NCBI GenBank assembly: GCA_038503035.1
Contig: JAVSML010024700.1
Span: 1-64,000 of the forward strand
DNA: 64,000 nt
DNA from: Crocodylus rhombifer
Taxonomy: Eukaryota; Chordata; Crocodylia; Crocodylidae
Direction of reading: 5' to 3'
Below the pieces are notes generated by a model. The model made no database searches. It was not told the DNA's origin and worked only from the letters and a program-made list of their open reading frames with translations. The position numbers and the translations under genes are program-made. Shown here in pieces: positions 1 through 10,979 of the stretch. Numbering within the stretch: position 1 is the stretch's first letter; the number at the start of each line of letters is the position of its first letter.

Positions 1-2890
1 CCCCCCCCCCCCCCTTGGGAAAAAGACTGTCACCTGAAATGCATAAAACTTTTCACATGTCCATCATCCTAGGGCTCCCTGCTTCCTAAGCCCCCCCATT
101 CCCCCCCCAGGGAAAATAAAAGTTGGCACTGATGGCAGGAACAGTAATAGAATTATAACATGCCACTTCCCTGAAAAGTGAAATTGCAGCAGTATCTCCC
201 CTCTATTGCCATGCAGAGATAGCTCTTCTGACTTCTAGAACCAAACCTCACATACACTCTCGGTATTTCTATTTCCATTACCTGCCAAAATCAGGAAACG
301 CAGAGGTGCATATATAGATGAAGTTAGCCCAAAGAGTCTCATGAATAATGAATCTTAACATGTTCAGAAGACATTTTTTGGAAAAGATTTGAAAAAAATT
401 GTGTATCGTATTCAAACTAATTCTTCCACCCTTTCTGTTAAAGATTTGAGATTCCTGAAGCCTACTTCTTACTAGGTTGTAAAGCATGAAAACAAGAGGA
501 TGTCCAGTGAAACTCAGTGACTATTTATTTTAAATAAAGGATATATCAAGGGTTTGAATCAACACATCACATACTATCTTCCTCTCTCTTTGCCTCTATG
601 GACATTGTTAAATATAGATAAAGTCAAATTACTAACAGTTATTTTCATTTATGCACTCAGACTCTGGCTTTGATCTTCTTCTGTTCTTAGGCTACCTGTT
701 GCTTTCTCTGTCCTCCACATGCCTTAACCTCCATCATTCCTTTTCCTTCTCCAGTCATTTCTGGTTTTTTGTTTTTCATTAAATGAAGTAGGGAACCCAA
801 ATTCATTATATTACTATCCCTTACAGATTCCTGTAATGATCTGTGGACTGAATATTAAGCCTTCGTAGGCCAACCATGTAGACCAAGAGCTGAGTGGTTG
901 TACAGATGCATCTACAACCTACAATAACAACTGGGCCCCATGTGTCCTTTTATAGGGAAAGTTTGCCTATGATTCAGCATAACAGTGGATCTACTTTCTA
1001 TCCTCATCTGTCTTGGCATGCATCCAACATCCAATTATGCTACTAAACCTGTACTACAAAGTTCTTCAGGGTGTCAAAGCACCACTCTGGGTGACCCATC
1101 CCATGACTAGCCATGCTCTGTCTGCTCATATGATGGTTTTACTAACTTTAGTCTCTGCTGCGCTTACAGAAGGAGGCCAGTGTCTCACTTTGACTAGTAG
1201 AAGGGCCGGACCCAAGCAGCAGAGAGGATCAAACTTTAGTTGTTTCACTTTCTAATTTGAATCTTCATCTATCCCAGCTTTGGAAAGTAGGAAAAGGGAA
1301 TGGTTTCACATTTTTCCACTCCGGGTTCCATGCTTAGCTTGGGTTAAAGAAAGCAAAGATGTGAAGTGGGACTTCATACAGCCTTACAATCTCCCTGTCG
1401 CAGAGCACTCAGATGCCCTGCGCCTGAAAGCGGAGATGGCTCGGGAGAGACCCCTAGTGGTGGGAAGGGGTCTCTCCTGCCTCAGCTGCCAGTCACCAGG
1501 GCTGCGCAGGTGCTGGTTGCTGGAGAGACCAGTAAAACCAGCTGACAGGAAGGGGCAGGGCTTAGCCCTTCTTAAGCCCAGGCAGGAGGCCAGTTCCTCT
1601 CCGGCGGCCTTGGGAGTAGGAACTCAGCTAGGACAGATGAAGGGGAGAACTCTGATGGTGTGAACATCCCCTGGTTGCTGCTGGGGTTGGGGAGCTCTCT
1701 CTCCCTCTCTCTCTAGTAGGGATTGAATCTTGTTTGACCAGATGGTTTAGCTTTTATGTTGTAGCCCAGGGGCTTTGTGTTCTTATGTTCACTGTTTTGA
1801 CTGGAGGACCGGGTGAGGCTATTAGGGGCTGGAGGAGGCCTCATAGGAGCTCCACGGTAGCATAGGGACCCTGGCACCAGAGAGGGCACAGTGTTTTTAG
1901 GGGTGCATTTTATGGGAGTGGGGGGGGGCAGTGAGGAGCCCCAGGAGTAAAGGGGAGGGCCAAGACATAATAGGGCCCAGGTCAAACCATGTCAGCACCA
2001 TCTGCAAGGCTTGGGCTGTGGTGTAGGGGAGGAAAGGAGCGGCAGGTAGCACCCCCTGTCACTGGGGCACACAAAATGGGCAGCCTCCTGCTGATTACAA
2101 CAATCTATTACTCAAATAAGATCAAGGTGTGGCAGGAGAGTAAGCAGGCGGTTGGCCCATTACAGGAGGGAAGAGTCACTCCCAGAAAGGCTCTGACAGC
2201 AATACTCCTGTCACACTCCCAAACAGGAGAGAGGTCTTACCTGCTTTTTCTCTTACAGTCTGTGGAGTGAACAACTTACTTCACTCATCACTTTGTACAG
2301 TGGTCATAGGAACAGGCTGGTTTGCCTGAAAAAATGTTTAAGATGCATCTTAGAGAATAGTCATGCTCAGTCTCTAGCCCTATGGCCCTGTGTCATCTGG
2401 CCTGTGGGGCTCCCCATGGGCTTGCAAATTTGGCTATTGGGGACCAGTGGTAATTAAAGCTGCCATCACTCCCCAGTAACCAAATTCTCTCCTCATTTAA
2501 CTCTCTCTAGCTTGATTTTATTAAGTCTGCAGACACAAAATAATTGTGTGTGAAGTGGTTTCTTTTTCACCCAGGGTAGCGATTCATTAAAAATGGAATC
2601 AGACCAGTTTGCAGACCTGGAAAAATCAATTAATTGGTCATTCATCTTCTTCCTCTGCATCTCATACATCCTCCACAATTTTGTCTAATATTAATATAAT
2701 AATATTTGTCTAAAATTAACAAATAATGACCACACTACGACACCTAAGGAATAAACTTTTTAGCTTGAGGAGAAAAAATAAAGAAAAAAGAGATAGCCAA
2801 AAAAGACTGATGGTTCTTTTATTGACTTTTCAAAATAAAACTCAAATTGCATTTTAATATATGAGCTACCCCCAGAACCAGTTGAATAAA
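1..2890. other. Intergenic stretch, no gene recognised
   Basis: The window opens with a run of 14 C. No exon with recognisable protein similarity is seen on either strand. Positions 1400-2280 are more GC-rich and hold short open frames without family resemblance; they may be an old repeat. Around 2360-2440 a piece resembles sequences near 35200 and 38690 (variants of 'tctagcccatggg'), so it is probably a fragment of a dispersed repeat. Confidence 0.4.
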
Positions 2891-2921
2891 AAGAGAAAAT
2901 GGAAGTTTGGAAGTTTTAGCA

Positions 2922-3291
2922 GGTGGCTCGTGAATGCTGCAATGGTAAGGGCGGATGGAGCATCCCACAGGCATGAAGGGGGGTCCCCAAAATGCTCAGC
3001 AGCACACCCAGAAGTGGCCCAGAAGTACTTCCAGTCCCCTTCTGGGTCCACCAGGGAGTGTGTTGGGCCCCTCCCCCTGTGCCTCCTGGCTCAGAGACTG
3101 GTGCCTCCTGGATCGGGGGGGGGGGGGGGAACCAAGGCCTCCCTGTGGCCAATCGCCAAGTCAGGAAGTGCATGGAGTGGGGGGACGCCCAGTGTGCTCC
3201 CTAGCAGACCCAGAAGTGGACCGGAAGTACTTCCAGTCAACTTCCAGGTTCATTGTTGAGGCTCCCAGCATTGCAGTATTCACAAGCCATG
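2922..3291. repeat. Inverted-repeat element, MITE-like
   Basis: The sequence near 2922-2950 (containing GTGAATGCTGCAATGG) is repeated in inverted, diverged form near 3260-3291, giving arms of about 27 bases with several mismatches. Inside, a motif of the type CCAGAAGTGG...GAAGTACTTCCAG occurs at about 3008-3040 and 3208-3240, so the interior carries a partial duplication. A G run lies at about 3114-3130. No coding sequence is recognised. The superfamily cannot be assigned. Confidence 0.4.
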
Positions 3292-3492
3292 CCTCATACC
3301 TCGAGGTATTTAGAATAACATTTAAAGCTGTGTCTATGGCCAAATACCTGATTCTCTGAATCAGCATCAAATCTTTAGATTCAGATTCGGGCAAATTGAA
3401 TCAGGGACAGTGATCCGAATCAACAAATCGGATCAGTTCCTGATTTGGGCCAAATCTGAATCAAATATGGCCCATTTTGTACACCCCTACTG
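3292..3492. repeat. Possible right end of a DNA transposon
   Basis: This AT-rich stretch repeats short variants of 'gattcggat/aatcagattc' and closes with TTTGTACACCCCTA, which looks like a transposon terminus. A matching left terminus was not found, so it may be truncated or belong with the inverted-repeat element just upstream. Confidence 0.3.
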
Positions 3493-3615
3493 ATCACCAC
3501 TTTTCCCTGAACTCTGGGCCTGGCAGCAGCCTCTCCACAGTCTGAAGTTGCATCCCCTGTTGTTGCTGAAGGTGCCATGTCCTTCTTCAGGCATCCCCCT
3601 TTCAATTACACATCT

Positions 3616-4870
3616 GCAAAGGCCCAACAGGGGAGGTAATGCTCAGGGGCAACCAACACGGGTTCACTGATTAACTTGGTTTCTTTTTATGATCAGATCA
3701 CAAAGTCCCTGGACAAGGGTGTCAAGGTGGATGTTGTCTTCCTGGACTTTAAGAAGGCCTTTGACATGGTTTCCTACCATATTCTCTTTAAAAAAACTTG
3801 GTGACTGCAGCATTGATGCCTACACAGTCAGATGGGTGACAAATTGGCTAGATGGTCACAACCAGAGAGTAGTGGTTGATGGGTCATTTTTGACCTGGAG
3901 GGATGTGGGCAGTAGAGTCCTTCAGGGCTTGGTCCTGGGGCCTGTATTGTTCAACATCTTTATCAGCAATCTGGATGTGGGTGTGGAATACACGCTGTCC
4001 AAATTTGCTGATGACACCAAGTTGTGGGGCGAGGTGGGCACGCTGGATGGGGAAGGACAGAATCCAGCTAGATCTAGACAGGTTACAGAGGTAGGCAGAT
4101 GAGAATAAGATGGAATTCAATGCAGACAAGTGCATGTTACTGTCTCTAGGGAGAAGGAACCAGCAACACACCTATAGGCTAGGGATCACCCTTCTTATCA
4201 ACACAGAAAGAGATCTGGAAGTCATTGCTGGCTCCAGGATGAACATGAGCCACCAATGCAAGAAAGCAGTCAGGAAGGCTTACCTCATCTTGTTGTGCAT
4301 CTACAGATGCATCACAAGCAGGTCCAGGGAGGTGATCCTTCCCCTCTATGTGGCATTGATCAGGCCACAGTTGGAGTACTGCATCCAGTTCTGGGCACTG
4401 CACTTCAAGACGGGGTCCAGAGGAAGGCCACTCATGTGGTCAAGGGGCAGTGGGGCAGGGCCTACAAAGAGAGGCTAAAGGGCCTGAGCCTATTTAGTCT
4501 CCACAAGAGGGGACCTGTTGGCCATTTACAAACTTACCACGGGAGACCAGCGAGAATTGTGGGAGTCTCTGTTTTCCTGGGCACCACCTGCAGTTACTAT
4601 GAATAACAGCCACAAATTGTTGGAAAGGAGGTTCAGGGTGGACATCAGGAAACATTACTTTACAGTTAGGGCTGCCAGGCTCTGGAATGGGTTCCCAAGT
4701 GAGGTGGTGCTCTCTCCTACCTTGGGGGTCTTCAAGAGGAGGCTGGACAGGTATTTGGCTCGGGTGATATGACCCTGGCACCCATTCCTGACCGGGGAAG
4801 AGGGTCGGACCTTGTGATCTGTTTAGGTCCCTTCTGACCCTAGGCACTATGATTATGACTATGGCTATAA
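3616..4870 (+). mobile_element. CR1 LINE, 5'-truncated, decayed (copy A)
   Basis: This is the 3' part of a CR1 non-LTR retrotransposon. Conceptual translation shows reverse transcriptase blocks [27 protein letters not shown] and FADDTKLWG, then the CR1 C-terminal region with [12 protein letters not shown] and KRRLDRYLA. The 3' UTR ends in degenerate short repeats of the type 'tatgattatgac', the CR1 tail. The reading frame is interrupted by frameshifts and internal deletions; for example, sequence around 3670 is shorter than in copy C. CR1 inserts by target-primed reverse transcription and is usually 5'-truncated, as here. Not functional. Confidence 0.93.
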
Positions 4871-5384
4871 TGGGGTAGGGGTTCTGTTATAACTGGAAAG
4901 CTTGGTTGGTCATGGCTGTCCTTTCTGGCTTTGCAATCTGCAAATTAACGTAGCCTGTATTGATTCATTTCTGTCTTTCATAAGCCATGGGAAGCATATG
5001 ATCTCCTGCAGTCTTTTACACATCTATAATACATGCATGCATAATGGACATAGTCAAATCTCTTGCTTCATGTCATCAGCTGATCATGTAAAGGGGCTAG
5101 AAAGGAACTTTTTTTTTCTCAATGCAAAATTGGACAAATGTATTTTGGAGCTGAATGCTTTTTTAAAAGCATCAGAGATTAGCCACATCTGAAAGTGAGA
5201 CACTGGCTCTTAAGTGGTACAATTTCCTGATTTGCCAGATTTTGGATTTGGAAGTAATGTTATTCCAGATCAAAATGACAAAAGGTTTGGATTTTTTTCA
5301 CCTTCCTCTGAAGCATGTAGCATAGATCACTTGCCAGGATTATTTGGGCATATTTCATGTAATCAATTCTTTTACAACATAGTG

Positions 5385-8300
5385 GTACCTTGTAGGGTTG
5401 TGTGAAACAGCACTGTTCTGTTTCAACTTCTATTCCGACATTTTGACAGAACAGTGTTTGGTTTTGAATTTTATTTTGTTTTGAAACTGCTGTTCCATTT
5501 CGTTTCGTCAAAACTGTTTCACTGTTTCTATGCTTCACCCATAAGATACGGGAAGCATGAAATTGCCTATAACTTTGTAGTTTCAAGCCTGATTCAGAAA
5601 CTTGTAGGGATGGTAGCCCCTTCTGAGGCCATGAAGCCTGCCAAGTTTCAAGGAGATAGGTGCCGGGGTTTCTGGGAAACTACACCTCAAGCTGCTGACA
5701 AGCAAAACTCATGTCATGGGTGACACTGTGTGTGTGTTAAGGCACAGCTGGGTGAAAACTGCAGGCATTCTAGCCGCTGCTGAGGCTATGAAGCCAGTCA
5801 GCTTTCAAGGAGATAGCTGCAGGGGTTTCTGCCGGACATCTGACTCCCCAGGTACCTCTCCACCTTTTTCTATGCTGCTACATCCCCCTTCCCCAGCCAC
5901 CCCAGCCTTTCTCTCACCCCCCGAAGCCACCATTTCCATTTTCACTGACTGCCTTTCTTGCCTTCATTGTATGCCAGCCTCTGGCTTCTTTACTATTCTT
6001 TCCATCCAGGAATAGCACACACACAAACTGCAGGTGCTTCCTAAGCTCGACAAAGGCTTTTTCAACCCAAAAGCTGGCATAGCAGGCAGCTAAGATGAGC
6101 TGACCTGGAGCCTCACAACTCCACTGGAACCAGCAAGCCTCAGGCCTGTCAAAGTTGTAACAGGTCTAGGCTTTCCCCAGCCAAGACTGTGTGCATGCGT
6201 CTGGTAGCTGGAGGTTATTGCACCTTCTACCTGCCTTTCACCAGAGGGATCCTAGATCCTGGCATTTCCTGGGTTCCAAGGAGGTGCAGTGGGGTGTCAC
6301 TACATTCTCGGTGGTGCTGAGCACCCTCTCATTTGGAACACTGGTCATTGGATGGGACAGGTGTTCACGGGCAACTGTGGCCAGATGCAGCCACATGCTA
6401 CATGTTATCTGGATGTGGCTTGCCTAGTAGGCCAAGGGGTCACACAGCAGTGGCTGCATGTCCTCAGTGAGATAGAAACTCTGCCCTTCGTGGCTCCCTA
6501 TCTGCCTGATGGTGGGATCTGGTGCCACTGGACCCCACCATGAAAGCCATGCCCTTGGCCCTCATTGGCAGCACCTGTGGTGGAAGAGGAGACTAGCTGG
6601 TGGATGGCATGCCAGCACGGGATAGCAGATCCCCATCTTCCACATCCCACTGCCTCTGCTGTTCTGACTCCCTGACTCCCTTCACCAACACCTCTGTCCA
6701 CTGATTCAGGCTTTGGCTGCTGCATACACTGCCCTTCACCCTCAGGTCACACATGGCAGCCAGCACATGGACCGTACTGGACCACAAGGGATCAAGCCAT
6801 TTCCTCATGCCCTCCTTCAGCTGCCTCACCAGTGCCTGCACATCTGGTGACAGTGGCTTGCCCCAGCCAGGAACGGTGATCCACTGGGAGCTCTCCATTT
6901 GGCTCTGAACTTCCCTCACTACAGGGATCACCTGGCTAAGGAGGGCATCACCAGTGCTGAGGGTCTCAGTGGCCTTGGGGAAGGGCTTGAGAACCACCGA
7001 GATCTGGCAGATGGTATCCCACTTAGCTTTGTTAAGGGGGACACTGATCTGAATCTCCCTGAGCAAGGCCATCTCATGGATGGCCTTCTGTTGCTCCACC
7101 CAGCCTCTTGAGCATCAGGTATGTGGAGTTCCACCAAGTTTCCACATCCTGCGTGATTTTGTGCTGTGGGATGTTCAGTTCTGCTTGTTCGTCCTGCAGC
7201 ATCTTGCCCACCCTGATGCCCCAGTGGAAGTAGCCTGCTACCTTCCTGCATTTGGAAATGAGCTTGCTGGTGGTGCTGGTGCCATCACCAGCAGCCCTGT
7301 CCCCCTCCAAGGCATCCCTGACAATGAGGTGGAACTTGTGTACCACACAGCAGATGTCAACAAAGTTGTCATCACGGACCACCTTGACCATATTGGTGCC
7401 ATTGTCGGTGACCATGAACCCACGGGTGCGCTCGCCCTGCCTGAGCCACCTCTGCACCAAGTGATTCATGGTTCCCATGATCTCTGTTGCTGTGTGGGAC
7501 TCATCCATCACCTTGGCTTGAAGGAGATCCCACTGACAACCTGACTAATTGCACCAGTTCCTCATGATGGAGAGGTAGGCATGATCTCCACCCCGACTGC
7601 ACCAGATGTCCGAGGTGAAGTGTAAGACCACCTGTAGACCTGCCTTGCACAGCTCCTCCCTCAAGTACCCCCTGTATGACTCATACAGGGAGGGCACCAC
7701 TGTCCTGCTGAAGGTGGTGTGTGTGGGCATTTAGTAGCATGAAGCCATGAGTACCATGAGCCACCTGAACCCTGGTTGCTCAACTAAGGAAAAGGGCTGG
7801 CCATCCGCAGCAAGCATCTCCCCAGTGCTCTGGATGATATCACTTCTCCTTGCAATGTGCAACCCTTTCTGTCTGCCTTTCCCCCACTGTTCCAGGGTGG
7901 CCTGCCTCTGCTTTGAGGGAGACAGGGGCTTTGAAGCGAAAGGGGACTTTCTTTTGGGCACACTTCCACTGTTGCCAGGCTGGGGAGGAGCAAGGCCAAG
8001 GGAGTGGTGCCTGTGGAGATGCATCAGCATCCCTATGGTACTCATGTGTTTTGTTCCCTTGCCCTGACTGGTTTTGGCTCAGCATTGCAGGCAGATAACA
8101 TACGTGGATTATCTGCCAGCTCAAAAGGATCCCAGATCACATTACCCACTCACTTCTGGGGTGTGGGTGCATGTGTGGATTCTGCAATTTCCCCCTCCTC
8201 AGCAGGCAGAGACACAGCAACAGGAGGAGTGGACTAAGCTGAGCTTCTTTTCTCTGCAACCTCTACCTCAGCCTCCTCTGAAGTGCCTTTTGGGGAAGGA

Positions 8301-9422
8301 GACTTGGGTCTAGGGGAAACTTGAGGGGTGTGGAGCACAAACTCAGCTGATTCCCCCTCCTTCCCCAGAATTTCCCTTGCTAGGGCACTTGGATCCAGCT
8401 CCAGCTCTTCCTCTGGCACTGGAAGGCTCAGCATGGGAAATGAAATGGGGGTGGAGGAGACTGTCATGGTGGTGGTGGGGTGAGGTTATGGCTGGTGCTC
8501 TTGGAGGGGATGCAGTCTCAGGCACAGGCACTGGCACTGGTTCCCTCTCCTTGCTGCTTCTGGAAGCCTCATCCCTGCTAGTTGGAGGAAAGAAGCTGCA
8601 TCTGAGTTTGAGGGGGGAGGAGACTTACACCTCTCCCTCTACCTCCTCTTCTGCCCCTCCCTGAAGGCTTGCCACCTGCCTTTCCAGCATGTTTCATGGT
8701 TTGTTTTATAGTGTCTTGCTTTTATACAAATATGTAAATGTATCCATATTCGTATATAAATTCTCTAAGGTGTGTAGTCTTCTATGCCACCAGGTACAAA
8801 TGTATAAAAATAAAATATAAATATATCTCCCTTCCTATATACATTAAATTTTATAGTATAATATCCTATCCAATATAATTATAAAACTGAAAAGAATAAG
8901 TCAATGAATACAATAATAAAATAAAAGTATCTAGAAGAAAGAAAAAGGTATTCTGGAATCCCTCTTGCTAGGCTGGGCTAGCAAGTAGGAAATCATTCAG
9001 ATCACTGCCAGTAGTAGCCTTTGTTGTCTAACCCTCCTGAGCTGCTGGAAGATAGCTCAGTAACTGTCAGACCCCAAGGCAGAAAGCAGGCCAGTTCAAA
9101 CAATGCTGCCTTTTATGCTGTTTTTCCAACCCTCCCCCAAAGCATTGGGATTGGAAGGGACTTCAGGGAAGGATCACAGTCACTGGCCAGGTACACAGTC
9201 AATGTAACAGCAGTCCTTCCCCCCTCTTCTGCTCCCCTTACTTTGTTTCCCTGCAGGCAAGCCCAACTTGAGCTCTGAAATATTTTGACTGCCCTCATAT
9301 TGTTTCAAGGCTGTTTCGAAACCCTCCATTTCATTTTGATTTTGCTGTTTCGAGCTTGAAAAGAGTCAAAACAGCGTTGAAACAAAACAGATGGTGCATT
9401 TTCGCACAGCCCTAGTACCTTG
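5385..9422. mobile_element. hAT DNA transposon with decayed transposase, 4.02 kb
   Basis: The element runs from 5393 to 9414. It starts with TAGGGTTGTGTGAAA and ends with TTTCGCACAGCCCTA, terminal inverted repeats that differ at two of 15 positions. Both sides carry the identical 8-bp target duplication GTACCTTG (5385-5392 and 9415-9422), the hAT hallmark. The interior holds a broken hAT transposase on the - strand. Subterminal regions are rich in variants of 'gttttgaaac/gaaacaaaac'. A block near 5605-5690 is repeated imperfectly near 5761-5835. Three shorter elements in the window have related ends (13903, 52720, 57918), suggesting a family of non-autonomous derivatives. Confidence 0.9.
6240..8130 (-). 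pseudogene. hAT transposase pseudogene (BED finger, RNase H-like core, hATC)
   Basis: Read on the - strand, the pieces line up with a hAT transposase in domain order. At about 8130-8040 a BED-like zinc finger can be traced (a Cys pair, then MLMHLHRHH). At about 7850-7740 comes QPFSLVEQPGFRWLM, the conserved block before the catalytic core. At 7730-7545 lies VVLHFTSDIWCSRGGDHAYLS with the first catalytic Asp region. At 7511-7074 are FMVTDNGTNMVK and VHKFHLIVRDAL, then WWNSTYLMLKRL. At about 6480-6260 is a hATC dimerisation region (DPLAY, LATVAREHLS, TSVPNERVLST). In-frame stops and frameshifts separate the pieces, including a TAG after DPLAY. In active hATs this protein cuts and pastes the element; here it is dead. 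Confidence 0.85.
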
Positions 9423-10500
9423 GTCTCCTGTTTTTTGCTTGTGGTGCAAAACAGCTCAGTAACTTGATGACTGAAACATGTTAGTTTAACTAAAGCAAAT
9501 GAAAATGATTGACATACAATATAGCACAGGTCAGACTACATGATAGAAGATGGATCTTTAAACTTTATGAAATCTATTCAAGAAATGTATAAATAGTAAA
9601 ATACAGTTCAACTAAAGGAGTACATTCTAGAGACCATATGGCAACAGCACTGGGAAAAAGGCTGTCTTGCTGTCTGATAAGAAGGGTAAGCGTGACTGTA
9701 GACAAAGAAATTCTTTCTAGTCAGCAGATAGACAGCATTGCCCTTGTGGTTTGCTTCATTATATCAAACTGTTAATTTGATTGCTCAGTGTGAATTAGTT
9801 TCATTCAGTCATGCAGTAATGGTACCATAATACAATTCAAGAACTTAAAAAAAACCTCATAGTAGATGATGCAACTATGAATTCATGGTTATTTTGGGTC
9901 CTGACACCAGATGACTGTGTTGTCAAGAGAAGACTCCTGACTGACAACAAGACTGGTATTCCTTTTTTAACAATTGGTCACAACACATGGGATTTTCTTA
10001 CATGTCCTCATTGTTGGTTTAATAATTTGTTGTGTTATAATTCTGTTTAAACTAACTTCAAGTTCTTAATTGGCATAGGTTGTCATTGATTCTGTTACCT
10101 GATATGAATCCCTGTAATAAGTAACCTTTACACAACTACATTAATTTATCAGTAAACCTTTTTACTGATAACCACTTTAGGAAAAAGTATAATATGTGCT
10201 AGTGTGTTGGATAAAACAGGCCAGGATATATTGAATTCTAGTAGTATGTACACCTAGCAGCATGTGTCTTTTCTGGTAAAAAAGTCTCTTAGATCAAGAA
10301 ATAACCATTTCCTGTGTCTTATGGTAAGATAATAGATGAGAAAAATGCTGTTTAAAAATGTGATATATTGTAATTAAGGATTATTTTGTGCATGTATGCA
10401 TGCATTCATGCACAAAAAAGACCTAAACAAACTAAATTACAATTAGCCAATAGGGCACTAATCCAGCATGAATAAACAAACAATGGTTAACTATTACTAG
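9423..10500. other. AT-rich intergenic DNA, nothing recognised
   Basis: No exon, RNA gene or transposon end could be supported here. The composition is AT-rich and apparently single-copy. Confidence 0.4.
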
Positions 10501-10553
10501 TGGTGTGTGTGTGGTATATATATCTATGTATATATGTGTTGTATGTGTGTGTG
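10501..10553. repeat. GT/TA-rich microsatellite
   Basis: This is an imperfect run of TG and TA dinucleotides (tgtgtgtgtgg, tatatatatc, tgtgtgtg). Low-complexity DNA with no coding content. Confidence 0.8.
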
Positions 10554-10559
10554 GCATAG

Positions 10560-10975
10560 GCAGTGGAAGACTGGGGCTAACAAGGCTCAGCCCCCACAAA
10601 ATTGGGGCAGCAGGTAGGGTTGCAAGGCAGCCTATATACAGGCTGTGGCAGCCACCTGTACCCCATACACAGATTGGGGGTCACATGCCCCCTGGGCATT
10701 TGCCAGGGTGTGCAGAGTGGCAGGAGCCCCCATGCGCCCCTGGATGAGCTGCCCAGGCTCTGATGGTTTCATCAGCCATCCCGGCCAGAGCCCCATTTAC
10801 CCCAGCCCCTGCCCCACCTCTCCCTCACCACTGGGGCCTCGATCTGTTCCCCCTACAGCCCTTTTCCGTTCCTCCACTACTTCCCCCACAGACTTAACTG
10901 TTGGGGGCGGGGAGAGGAGAGGTACATGCTTCCTCAGCTTTCTGCCAGGTCCCCTGGCCTTCTGTTTACCTATTT
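10560..10975. repeat. GC-rich dispersed repeat
   Basis: This block resembles 62820-63020: both share, in order, a 'gggg-cacatgcccc' stretch, 'gcccctgga-gagctgccca', 'cccagcccctgcc', 'ctccctcacca-tggggcctc' and a 'ccccacagactta' segment. The interior of the hAT element at 33890 is similar in style. Overlapping open frames here are by-products of GC-rich composition. The repeat probably derives from the interior of a non-autonomous DNA element, but its ends were not identified. Confidence 0.5.
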
Positions 10976-10979
10976 TAAC

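Noticed and set aside
10501..10560. CRISPR-like or satellite array
   Set aside because: It is a simple TG/TA microsatellite. No repeat-spacer array exists in the window.
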